From Streptomyces sp. S4.7 (GTDB lineage: Bacteria; Actinomycetota; Actinomycetes; Streptomycetales; Streptomycetaceae), in the NCBI RefSeq assembly GCF_010384365.1, contig NZ_CP048397.1, forward strand, positions 1,798,001 through 1,862,000: a stretch of 64,000 nt of DNA. The letters are read 5' to 3'. Under the pieces are notes generated by a model, which was given only the letters and a program-made list of their open reading frames with translations, made no database searches and was not told where the DNA came from. Shown here one piece after another: positions 1 to 7,869 of this stretch. Every line of letters begins with the position of its first letter. Position 1 is the first letter of the stretch. The position numbers were made by a program, and so were the translations under genes.

Positions 1-75
1 ACTACGGACGTACTGTGCGGCCCACCCGCCGCGTTCAGCCGTCCCGTCGGCCCCGGCGGCCGGACGGGACACTTC

Positions 76-780
76 TCAACTCGCCTTCGCCTTCGACTCC
101 TCGGCGATCCTGCGCTTGGCCGCCGTCGCGTAGATGTCGACGTACTCCTGGCCGGAGAGCTTCATGATCTCGTACATGACCTCGTCGGTCAGCGAGCGCA
201 GGATGAAGCGGTCGCCCTCCATGCCCTGATACCGGCTGAAGTCCAGCGGCTCACCGATCCTGATCCCCGGCCGCATCAGCTTCGGCATCACCGTGCCCGG
301 CGGCTGGATCTTCTCCGTGTCGATCATGGCGACCGGGATCACGGGCGCTCCGGAGGCGAGCGCCACGCGCGCGAGGCCGCCGGGCTTGCCCCGGTAGAGC
401 CGGCCGTCGGGCGACCGGGTGCCCTCGGGGTAGATGCCGAAGAGTTCGCCGCGCTCCAGTACCGCTATGCCGCTCTTGATGGCCGCCTCGCCCGCCCCGC
501 GCGCTCCGGAGCGGTCGACCGGGAGCTGGCCTACTCCTTTGAAGAACGCGGCCGTGAGCCGCCCCTTCACACCCGGCGAGGTGAAGTACTCCGCCTTGGC
601 GATGAAGGTGACCTTCCGGGTCAGTACCGCGGGGAGGAAGAACGAGTCCGAGAACGAGAGATGATTGCTCGCGAGGATCGCGGGCCCCTCCTCGGGAATG
701 TTCTCGATGCCCTCCACCCAAGGTCTGAAAGCGAGCTTGAGCGATCCTCCGATGGAGAACTTCATCGCGCCGTAGATCAA
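76..780 (-). CDS. plsC: 1-acyl-sn-glycerol-3-phosphate acyltransferase family protein
   Basis: Family role: transfers an acyl chain to lysophosphatidic acid at the membrane to make phosphatidic acid. The 234-residue protein has the two hallmark acyltransferase blocks, NHLSFSD (NHx4D catalytic motif, near residue 40) and YPEGTRS (near residue 118). Length is normal for the family. AGGAGG sits about 8 bases before the ATG at 780 and supports this start; an internal Met6 is possible. The substrate is not proven by sequence, because related enzymes acylate other lipids. It is divergently transcribed from the esterase gene that follows. Confidence 0.88.
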   Translation of the reverse strand: MIYGAMKFSIGGSLKLAFRPWVEGIENIPEEGPAILASNHLSFSDSFFLPAVLTRKVTFIAKAEYFTSPGVKGRLTAAFFKGVGQLPVDRSGARGAGEAAIKSGIAVLERGELFGIYPEGTRSPDGRLYRGKPGGLARVALASGAPVIPVAMIDTEKIQPPGTVMPKLMRPGIRIGEPLDFSRYQGMEGDRFILRSLTDEVMYEIMKLSGQEYVDIYATAAKRRIAEESKAKAS

Positions 781-925
781 CTCGGGTGCCTCCTGTGTGC
801 TGTCGACCGACCTTAACCCGAGGGGGGCGCGCGGGTTCCGTCACGGGGCGCCGACGGCTCTGGTCGGTGTCGGCCCGGTCGCGTACGGTGAAGTACCACT
901 TCGAGACTCACGAACAGGAGACCCT

Positions 926-1705
926 GTGCCGGTCCTTCCTGGAGCCGAGCCGTACCGCCACGAGGGCGGAGATGTCGGCGTCCTCCTCTGTCACGGATTC
1001 ACCGGTTCCCCGCAGTCGCTGCGCCCCTGGGCCGAGTATCTGGCCGCCAGGGACCTCACCGTGTCGCTGCCGCTGCTCCCCGGGCACGGCACCCGCTGGG
1101 AGGACATGCAGATCACCGGCTGGCAGGACTGGTACGCGGAGGTGGACCGGGCGCTGCGGGAGATCGGCGAGCGGTGCGAGCGGGTCTTCGTCTTCGGTCT
1201 CTCCATGGGCGGGACGCTGGCGCTGCGGCTCGCGGCCAAGCACGGGCACGCGGTCACGGGTGTCGCCGTCGTCAACCCGGCTAACAGGGTGCACGGCCTT
1301 TCGGCGTACGCCCTGCCCGTCGCCCGCCATCTCGTGCGGACGACGAAGGGCCTGCGCAGCGACATCGCGCTGGCGGGCAGCGAGGAGGTCGGCTACGACC
1401 GGGTCCCGCTGCACGCCGCGCACTCACTGCGGAACTTCTTTAGGCTGGTGGACGGGGAGCTGCCCCAGGTGACCCAGCCGCTGCTGCTGATGCGCAGCCC
1501 GCGCGACCATGTCGTGCCCCCGGCGGACTCGGCGAGGATCCTCGGCCGTGTCTCGTCGACCGACATCCGTGAGGTCGTCCTGGAACAGAGCTACCACGTG
1601 GCGACGTTGGACCACGATGCGGAGCGGATTTTCGAAGAGAGTCACGCGTTCATCGGCCGACTCGCTCCGAGCGTCGGGAAGAAGGGGAGCACAACCGGTG
1701 GCTGA
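926..1705 (+). CDS. alpha/beta-hydrolase, esterase/monoacylglycerol lipase-like
   Basis: A cytoplasmic serine hydrolase of the carboxylesterase / monoacylglycerol lipase-like group. The catalytic triad is visible: Ser93 in GLSMG, Asp194 in SPRDHVVPP, His224 in SYHVATLDH. HGFTGSP near residue 23 forms the oxyanion region. The GTG start at 926 (259 residues) is chosen because CAGGAGA lies just upstream; an in-frame start at 797 would add a low-complexity extension over the promoter region. The neighbouring divergent acyltransferase gene suggests a role in lipid turnover (inference); the substrate is unknown. Confidence 0.85.
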   Translation: MPVLPGAEPYRHEGGDVGVLLCHGFTGSPQSLRPWAEYLAARDLTVSLPLLPGHGTRWEDMQITGWQDWYAEVDRALREIGERCERVFVFGLSMGGTLALRLAAKHGHAVTGVAVVNPANRVHGLSAYALPVARHLVRTTKGLRSDIALAGSEEVGYDRVPLHAAHSLRNFFRLVDGELPQVTQPLLLMRSPRDHVVPPADSARILGRVSSTDIREVVLEQSYHVATLDHDAERIFEESHAFIGRLAPSVGKKGSTTGG

Positions 1706-2387
1706 GCATGACGCGGACCGCGAGCCGCAGCCGATCGACGAGGACGCCGCCTGGGCGGCGATCGTCGCGGGTTACGGGGAGGAGCCGGCCGATCCGCCGG
1801 GTGCCAAGCCCTTCAAGTCGGTCGAGGACCTGGCGCTCCTGGAGAGCGACCGGAACAGGTCGGATCCGTCTCCGCCCAAGGACAAGGAGTCCGGGACCAC
1901 GAAGGCGGACCTCGGGCCGGTGAACCGGTCGGACGCAGGGCCGGGTGCCAAGGCTCCGGGCGCGGCCGAAGCGGATGACGAGGCGGTCGAGGAGCCCGAC
2001 CGGGAGCACGAGCCGGACGCCAAGCCCGACAAGCCCTCGCTCGGCGGCTCGATCGTCTTCGCGCCCGGCGTCGGCGGCGCGGGCCCGCGCGACTATGTGA
2101 TGCCGGAGCCGAAGGACGACGACCTCGGCGACGGGGACGAGGGCCATTTCGTACCGCCGGAGCCGCCGCCGCTGCCCGAGGCCGACGTCACGGCCAAGTT
2201 CGCCTGGCTCGCCGTGATCGGCGGACCGGTGCTCATGCTCCTGGCCGTGCTGCTGCAGTGGGAGATGACCTGGTGGCTGACGACGGTCTGTATCGGCGGC
2301 TTCCTGGGCGGCTTCGTCACGCTGGTGGCGCGGATGCAGCACGGTGACGAGGAGGACGACGATCCGGGCCGCGGCGCGGTGGTCTGA
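1698..2387 (+). CDS. acidic protein with two C-terminal membrane segments
   Basis: Unrecognised function. The 229-residue product has a long, charged, proline- and acid-rich N-terminal part that is probably disordered (residues 1-165). Two hydrophobic segments follow (about 172-192 and 196-215), then a short acidic tail. It is probably a membrane-anchored cytoplasmic-facing protein of a kind common in Streptomyces. The GTG at 1698 overlaps the end of the esterase gene by 8 bases, so the two are likely translationally coupled. Confidence 0.72.
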   Translation: MAEHDADREPQPIDEDAAWAAIVAGYGEEPADPPGAKPFKSVEDLALLESDRNRSDPSPPKDKESGTTKADLGPVNRSDAGPGAKAPGAAEADDEAVEEPDREHEPDAKPDKPSLGGSIVFAPGVGGAGPRDYVMPEPKDDDLGDGDEGHFVPPEPPPLPEADVTAKFAWLAVIGGPVLMLLAVLLQWEMTWWLTTVCIGGFLGGFVTLVARMQHGDEEDDDPGRGAVV

Positions 2388-2437
2388 CGGCCTGTCGGAC
2401 CTGACGCGGTCTCAACCCCACTCCCCCTGAGGCGGTT

Positions 2438-3184
2438 TCAGGACGCGGGGACGCGCAGGGCGGCCAGCACCGGAAGGTGGTCCGTGGCCGCCCGCAGATC
2501 CCTCTCCTCGATGCCCGGCAGGCCCAACGGCACACCGCAGCCGAGCACTTCGACACCCTCGGTGGCGAAGATCGCGTCGATGCGCTGGTGCGGATCGGCG
2601 GGCGTGGAGGTGTACTCGCTCCCCCAGGGCTTGACAGCCCAGCCGTCCTGAAGCGCTCCGGCCAGTCGGCGGAACGAACGCCCCCGGGGCCGGTCGTTGA
2701 GATCACCGGCCACGATCGTGTGCGGTGCGCCCATCGTGCCGACCCGGTCCAGCAGCATCCCGGTCTGGGCGAGGCGCTCGTCGGTCTGGAGGCTGAGATG
2801 GCAGCTCAGCAGCCCCATACGGGCGCCGCCGATCCGTACGACCGCCGTGGCGAAGCCCCGCCGGTGCAGACCGGGTGTCAGCGGCAGCAGGACGTCCTCC
2901 GTACGCTCCACGGTCGCGCGCAGTGAGCACAGCAGCAGTGGCCCCGCCGCCGTACCGCCGCCGCTGAGGACGACGAGATCGGTCCTGGCGGCCAGCCACG
3001 CGGCCCGCTTGCGCCAGCGGAAGAACCTCGGCGCCTCCTGGACGAAGACCAGGTCGGGCTCGCACGCCCGGATCACCCGGGCCAGCGCCTCGGTGTCGTC
3101 TCGCATGGAGCGGATGTTGTAGCTGAGCACGCGGATCACGGCCGAACCGTCGGGCTCGGTACGGGAGTCGGGCAGCGAAATCAT
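2438..3184 (-). CDS. endonuclease/exonuclease/phosphatase family protein
   Basis: A member of the EEP fold, which includes DNases, sphingomyelinases and inositol phosphatases. The motifs appear in order: SYNIRSM (metal-site Asn), QEAPR (catalytic Glu), SCHLSL, GDLNDRP (Asp/Asn), RIDAIF and ATDHLPV (Asp-His pair). The 248-residue length fits a minimal EEP domain with no signal peptide. The start at 3184 is uncertain: there is no strong ribosome-binding site, and in-frame GTG codons lie at about 3212 and 3227. Substrate unknown. Confidence 0.82.
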   Translation of the reverse strand: MISLPDSRTEPDGSAVIRVLSYNIRSMRDDTEALARVIRACEPDLVFVQEAPRFFRWRKRAAWLAARTDLVVLSGGGTAAGPLLLCSLRATVERTEDVLLPLTPGLHRRGFATAVVRIGGARMGLLSCHLSLQTDERLAQTGMLLDRVGTMGAPHTIVAGDLNDRPRGRSFRRLAGALQDGWAVKPWGSEYTSTPADPHQRIDAIFATEGVEVLGCGVPLGLPGIEERDLRAATDHLPVLAALRVPAS

Positions 3185-3240
3185 GGGGACGGGTCCACCC
3201 TGTCCACTCACCGGAGTCGTCACCGGACCACGATAGGCCA

Positions 3241-3275
3241 ACGCCCGCCGCACCCCCGAGGGGCGCGGCGGGCGT
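3241..3275 (-). terminator. hairpin downstream of glkA
   Basis: A perfect 11-bp inverted repeat (ACGCCCGCCGC paired with GCGGCGGGCGT) with a 13-base loop, about 50 bases past the glkA stop on the minus strand. It probably ends the glkA transcript and separates it from the next gene. Confidence 0.6.
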
Positions 3276-3327
3276 GATCGTCCTGATGAACGACGCCTCG
3301 CGGGCGTCGCCGGGCGGGCCGTGCCGT

Positions 3328-4269
3328 TCAGCCCTGGCGGGCCAGGTCCGCGGCGCCCACCAGCCCTGCCTTGCCGCCCAGTTGGGCGGCGAGGACCTGG
3401 GCGTGCGGACGCCACGCGCCGCCGATCAGCCAGCGGCGGAAGGACTTGCGGATCGGGTCGAGGACCAGTTCGCCCTCGTCCGACACACCGCCGCCGACGA
3501 TGAACGCCGACGGGTCGAAGAGCGAGGCCAGATCGGCCAGGCCCGCGCCGGCCCAACGGGCCAGCTCCCGGAAGGAGTCGACGGCCACCGGGTCGCCCTC
3601 GCGGGCGGCGGCGCTGACGTGCTTGCCCTCGATGCCGTCGGGTGTGCCGTCGCCGAGGCGCAGCAGGATCTCCGCGTTCTCGGGTGTGGCGTTGGCGCGT
3701 TGCTTCGCGTATCTGACGAGGGCGCGCCCCGACGCGTACTGCTCCCAGCACCCCTGGCTGCCGCAGCCGCACAGCAACCCGTCGGGAACGACCCGGATAT
3801 GGCCGAATTCCGCCGCCACGCCGAAGCGTCCTCGGCGCAGTTTGTTGCCGATGATGATGCCGCCGCCGAGGCCGGTGCCGAGCGTGATGCAGATGACGTC
3901 CTCGTGGCCCTGTCCGGCCCCGAACTTGTACTCGCCCCAGGCGGCGGCGTTCGCGTCGTTCTCCACGACGACCTGCATTCCGACCCGCTGCTCGACCTTG
4001 TCCTTGAGCGGTTCGTGACGCCAGTCGATGTTCGGCGCGAAGAGGACGGTGGCGCGCTTGTCGTCGACGTAGCCGGCGGCGCCGATGCCGACGCCCTCGA
4101 TGTCGTGTCCCTTGCCGGCGCCGGAGACGGCCGCGCAGATCGCGTCGACGATGCCCTCGGCGGTCGGCGGGGTGGGCACCTGGTGCGTATCGAGAATCGT
4201 GCCCTCTTCGTCGACCACGCCCGCCGCGATCTTCGTGCCGCCGATGTCGACGCCGATGGTGAGTCCCAT
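3328..4269 (-). CDS. glkA: ROK-family glucokinase
   Basis: Phosphorylates glucose with ATP to glucose 6-phosphate in the cytoplasm. In Streptomyces the equivalent enzyme is also central to carbon catabolite repression (established). Visible features are the N-terminal phosphate-binding loop VDIGGTK (residues 7-13), the sugar-binding block with VVENDANAAAWGEY, and the ROK zinc motif CGCGSQGCWEQY. The 313-residue length and near-identity to the S. coelicolor GlkA that I recall make this a firm call. The DUF5304 gene sits directly upstream on the same strand (66-bp gap), as in S. coelicolor. Confidence 0.96.
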   Translation of the reverse strand: MGLTIGVDIGGTKIAAGVVDEEGTILDTHQVPTPPTAEGIVDAICAAVSGAGKGHDIEGVGIGAAGYVDDKRATVLFAPNIDWRHEPLKDKVEQRVGMQVVVENDANAAAWGEYKFGAGQGHEDVICITLGTGLGGGIIIGNKLRRGRFGVAAEFGHIRVVPDGLLCGCGSQGCWEQYASGRALVRYAKQRANATPENAEILLRLGDGTPDGIEGKHVSAAAREGDPVAVDSFRELARWAGAGLADLASLFDPSAFIVGGGVSDEGELVLDPIRKSFRRWLIGGAWRPHAQVLAAQLGGKAGLVGAADLARQG

Positions 4270-4335
4270 GTGTCCCTCAGTTTTCGGTCGAGCCCCGCTG
4301 CGGCCAACCGTACCCGAGGGCGGGCCTGCTGCTGG

Positions 4336-4812
4336 TCAGTCCAGGTCGATGCGGTTGCCGGGGGTGGGGCCCTCATCGCGGGGATCCGAGGGGTCGTTGG
4401 CCTTTTCGTCCGACTTCTTGAGGTTGCTGTCGGGCGGTACGTCAGGTCCCCGGGTCCAGCGGCGCTCGTCGCCCTCGACGGCGGAACGGTAGGCCGCGAG
4501 CAGCTCGTTCCCGGCCGCGGCGAGGTGGTCGAAGATGTCCGGGTTGCGGTCGATCACCGGCTCGACCGCGGACTTGGCCTGATTGATGAACTGCTGGACG
4601 GCGCCCTGTGCGGCCATTCCGAGGAGCGGACTCTGGAACGAGGACACCTTGTCGGCCACGGCGTCGACGAATCGGCGCAGCTCTTCGGAGGCCGAGCCGG
4701 GCGGCGTCCCGTGGACGGCGCGGCGGCGGGCCTTCTCGGCGGCCAGGTCCTCGGCGCAGGCCGTGGCCCAGGCGTCCGGGTCGGCGGCGGGACGCTCGGT
4801 GGCATCGCTCAT
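4336..4812 (-). CDS. DUF5304 family protein, glkA neighbour (SCO2127-like)
   Basis: A 158-residue soluble, charged protein without catalytic motifs. Residues about 40-120 look helical; the C-terminal 35 residues are hydrophilic and probably disordered. I recall that the S. coelicolor neighbour of glkA, SCO2127, was linked to glucose repression and to an interaction with the BldKB lipoprotein. That is literature memory, not visible here. Same strand as glkA, 66 bp upstream, so co-transcription is likely. Confidence 0.75.
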   Translation of the reverse strand: MSDATERPAADPDAWATACAEDLAAEKARRRAVHGTPPGSASEELRRFVDAVADKVSSFQSPLLGMAAQGAVQQFINQAKSAVEPVIDRNPDIFDHLAAAGNELLAAYRSAVEGDERRWTRGPDVPPDSNLKKSDEKANDPSDPRDEGPTPGNRIDLD

Positions 4813-4900
4813 GGGTTACTCCCGCATCGGGCAAGGTGCCTCGTCCGGGGCGGACCGGAGGCTGTGTACCTTCGACGGTACCTGAACCCGGCTGGGACGT

Positions 4901-6175
4901 TCAGGGTGTGCGCGGCCAGAGGCCCGGCTCCGGCGTGAATCGGACCTTCAGGACACCGTCCGTGAGCGCGGCGCCCGAGACGGTGCAGCGCCGCAGGGCG
5001 GCCTCCAGAGGCACGATGCGGTGGAACGGGCCCACGGTCAGGAGCAGTTCGTCGCCGCGCCGCACCAGTCCGACGTCCGCCTTCTCGGCGCCGGGCAGTG
5101 GCAGGGACCACACCAGCAGGCCGTCCTCCTCCCGGCGGTCCTCGACCCACCACGGATCGGCGTGCGGCCCCGGATCCGCGTCGGGCGCCCGCTCGGCGAG
5201 GTCGTCCGGATCAGCGGGACCGCCGAGACCTCCCGGCCCGGAGAGATCATCGAGGTCGTCGAGTCCGCGCGGGTCCCGCCCCAGGTGGCGCACCGCGTGC
5301 AGCGGCCACGCGGAGCCGTACTCCTCGCTCCACCCGTCCAGGCACTTCTGCTGCTGGGCGGTGAGCGTCGCGAGCCAGGCGTCGGACGAATCGGTCGGCA
5401 GGACCTTGTTCGGTACGAGGGCGTCGACGCGCAGCCCGTACAGGCCGAGCCCGTCGCGGGCCACGCGCAGGGCGTCCCCGGCGGCCGGGCCGGGCTCGGC
5501 GACGAGCCGTACGGTCGTGGTGCGGGCCCCGATCAGCGCCTGGACGGCGGCCAGTTCCTCGTCCCTGCGGGCGGCGGCGCCGTACAGCCAGCCGGCGGGC
5601 ATCGGTACGCCCGCGAGCTGCGCCATCATGGGCCGCAGCGCACGCGCGGCCTGCCGCTCGGCCGGCAGGAGGCGCCCGAGCAGCAGGCGCAGCCGCTCGG
5701 GCAGGGCGAGCACGGACAGGGCGTCGCGCAGCGGCGGCAGGTCGACGACGAGCACGTCCCAGTCACCGGCCGAGGCCCGGCGCAGCGCCTGGAGCAGGGC
5801 GAACTGTTCGCTGCCGGGCAGCTCGGTCAGCTCCTCGCCGTCGAGGCGCCGGGCTCCGAGCATGTCGAGCGCGGTGGCGGCGCGGTCCTGGAGGGCGAGG
5901 AACTCGGTACGGAAGTAGTCGGCCGGGTCGACGCGCGCGGCCCAGAGGCCGGGCGTCACCTCGGCCGGTTCCACGGCGAGGGCGGTGTCCGCGCCCAGTA
6001 CGGCGCCGGGGCCCGCCGGGTCGGCGGAGAGCAGCAGCGTGCGGCTGCCGCGCCGGGCGGCGGCCAGGGCCGTCGCCGCGGCGACCGTGCTGCGGCCCGC
6101 GCCGCCGGGTCCGGTGACCAGGACCGTTCGCATGCCGCCCGTGGCCGGCGCCGTGCCTCGCGCGTGCTCCGTCAT
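4901..6175 (-). CDS. ArsA-family ATPase-like protein with altered P-loop
   Basis: A SIMIBI-class NTPase fold of the ArsA/GET3 type, 424 residues. The N-terminal loop reads TGPGGAGRST (residues 21-30), so both the signature lysine before GG and the Walker A lysine are missing (Pro23, Arg28). LLLSADPAG and a DVLVVDLPPLRD block follow. The last 80 residues resemble the small beta-sandwich (HSP20-like) domain found at the C-terminus of actinobacterial ArsA proteins. It starts at ATG 6175, overlapping the stop of the SRPBCC gene by one base. No ars operon genes are nearby, so arsenite transport is unlikely. Function unknown. Confidence 0.78.
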   Translation of the reverse strand: MTEHARGTAPATGGMRTVLVTGPGGAGRSTVAAATALAAARRGSRTLLLSADPAGPGAVLGADTALAVEPAEVTPGLWAARVDPADYFRTEFLALQDRAATALDMLGARRLDGEELTELPGSEQFALLQALRRASAGDWDVLVVDLPPLRDALSVLALPERLRLLLGRLLPAERQAARALRPMMAQLAGVPMPAGWLYGAAARRDEELAAVQALIGARTTTVRLVAEPGPAAGDALRVARDGLGLYGLRVDALVPNKVLPTDSSDAWLATLTAQQQKCLDGWSEEYGSAWPLHAVRHLGRDPRGLDDLDDLSGPGGLGGPADPDDLAERAPDADPGPHADPWWVEDRREEDGLLVWSLPLPGAEKADVGLVRRGDELLLTVGPFHRIVPLEAALRRCTVSGAALTDGVLKVRFTPEPGLWPRTP

Positions 6176-6663
6176 CAGACGGTGGGAGTCTCGGCCGCTC
6201 CGGCGGATCCGGCGCCGCCACCGGGGGCGCTCTCGACGCGCTTCTTCAGACCGGCCAGGGCGCGGTCGATGATGACCTTCTCCGCCTTGCGCTTGATCAT
6301 GCCGAGCATCGGGATCTTGACGTCGACGGTCAGCCGGTAGGTGACCTCGGTGCGCTCGCCGCCGCCCGCGGGCGCGAGGTGGTAGGAGCCGTCGAGCGAG
6401 CGCAGCATCTGGGACTTGACCAGCGTCCAGCTGACCTCGTCACCGCCGGTCCAGGTGTACGCGAGGGTGTGGTCGTCCTTGATGGCGCCCGCGTCGAGCA
6501 CCAGCCTGACCTGCTCCGCGCGGCCCTCGGCGTCGGTGGAGAGGACCTCGGCCTCCTTCACCTCGCCGGTCCACTCGGGATAGCGGGCGAAGTCGGCGAT
6601 CACGCCCATCACGTCGGCGGGTGCCGCCTCGATCGTGATGCTCGACTTGGTGTGTTCCGCCAT
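6175..6663 (-). CDS. SRPBCC / polyketide cyclase-dehydrase-like protein
   Basis: A 162-residue START-like fold protein that binds hydrophobic ligands in a helix-grip cavity. Visible features are the N-terminal strand SSITIEAAPADVMGVIADF, the helix motif YPEWTGEVKEAEVL, and a closing helix with KAEKVIIDRALAGLKKRVE. GGAGGAG precedes the ATG at 6663, so the longer frame from 6714 is unlikely. Its stop overlaps the start of the ArsA-like gene (TGATG), and this pairing probably means joint function in envelope or lipid handling (inference). Confidence 0.82.
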   Translation of the reverse strand: MAEHTKSSITIEAAPADVMGVIADFARYPEWTGEVKEAEVLSTDAEGRAEQVRLVLDAGAIKDDHTLAYTWTGGDEVSWTLVKSQMLRSLDGSYHLAPAGGGERTEVTYRLTVDVKIPMLGMIKRKAEKVIIDRALAGLKKRVESAPGGGAGSAGAAETPTV

Positions 6664-6763
6664 CGACGTGCTCCTCCAGATGGTGTCCCCCCGGCGCAGC
6701 GGGGCGACGGCCATGCTTACCGGTACCGGCCGTGCAGCGTGCAGGCTATCGCGTGCCCGCCGG

Positions 6764-7603
6764 TCACCATTCCATGGCCCAGGGCCGTCCGGTGGACGCG
6801 AAGTGCCCGACGTTCACGCACTCCGTCGAGCCGACGCGCATCCGGGGGGCGAGCGGCTGGTGGACATGGCCGAAGAGCGCGTACCTCGGTTTCGTCCGCT
6901 CGATGGCGTCCAGCAGCGCGCGGCTGCCGCGCTCGAAGCGGCGGGCGACGGTGTCGTACGTCAGCTCCGGCACCTCGGGCGGTATGTGCGAGCACAGCAC
7001 GTCGACCTCGCCGAGCCGCTCGACCTTGGCCGCGTACTCCTCGTCGGAGATCTCGTACGGGGTCCGCATGGGGGTGCGCAGGCCACCGCCGACGAAGCCG
7101 AAGACGCGTCCGCCGATCTCGACCCGCTCGCCGTCGAGAACGGTCGTGCCCGGTCCGGCGTACTCGGGCCAGAGGGCGGGGATGTCGACGTTGCCGTAGG
7201 TGGCGTACGTCGGATCGGGGAGGACGGCGAACATCTCGGCGTACTGGCGGCGCACCGCCGACTCGATTGCGGTGTCCCGGTCGGTCGCCAGCGCTGCCCA
7301 CAGGCGTCGGCCCAGCTCACGGGCCTCGTCGAAGCGGCGGGCAGTGCGCAGCTCCACGATCCGGTCGGCGTTCTCCTCGCCGAAGAGGTCGGGGAAGATG
7401 CCGCGGGAGTGGTCGGCGTAGTCGAGGAACAGGACGAGGTCGCCGAGACAGATCAGGGCGTCGGCGCCGTCGCCGGCCGTGGCGAGGTCCCGGGCGTTGC
7501 CGTGCACGTCGCTGACGACGTGGACACGGGTGCGTGCGCGGGCGTTCCCGCCGTTCTCGCCGTCATTCCCGCCACTGTTCCCGCCACCGCGCATGCCGCT
7601 CAC
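6764..7603 (-). CDS. calcineurin-like metallophosphoesterase
   Basis: A two-metal phosphoesterase of 279 residues. Ligand motifs in order: SDVHGN (near residue 31), GDLV, GNVD (in place of GNHD), CSHIPPE and FGHVHQP. The first 25 residues are Gly/Asn-rich and not conserved-looking; the start could lie further in. The protein has no signal peptide. The substrate cannot be read from sequence; nucleotide, phosphoprotein or lipid phosphates are all possible. Confidence 0.85.
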   Translation of the reverse strand: MSGMRGGGNSGGNDGENGGNARARTRVHVVSDVHGNARDLATAGDGADALICLGDLVLFLDYADHSRGIFPDLFGEENADRIVELRTARRFDEARELGRRLWAALATDRDTAIESAVRRQYAEMFAVLPDPTYATYGNVDIPALWPEYAGPGTTVLDGERVEIGGRVFGFVGGGLRTPMRTPYEISDEEYAAKVERLGEVDVLCSHIPPEVPELTYDTVARRFERGSRALLDAIERTKPRYALFGHVHQPLAPRMRVGSTECVNVGHFASTGRPWAMEW

Positions 7604-7869
7604 CCTAGATCGCCGCCTTCCCGCTGTGTAGAGGGGTCCGGACCTGCGCTTACCGACACCTTCGTACAGCCGTGGACTACTCTGCGCGAAGGACCGTCAA
7701 CGTGTGACGCGGGGAACATCTCGCCTGGCCCCCCTATCCGGAACCGAGTACCGATGGGTAACGTCCGGGCAGTCCAGTCGTGCTCGCCCCCGAGAGCACC
7801 TGCCCGATGTGGACCGCAGCCGGTTCGGCACAGTGCCGTGTCCCCGGCGCCCGACGAGGAGCAGCAGTC

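Noticed and set aside
3274..4938. 554-residue open frame opposite glkA and its neighbour
   Set aside because: Antisense shadow of two well-supported genes; composition is typical of high-GC mirror frames and has no domain.
7604..7869. Leader peptide upstream of fadD (ATG at 7753)
   Set aside because: The short frame is open by chance, has no ribosome-binding site and runs in a different frame through the fadD start.
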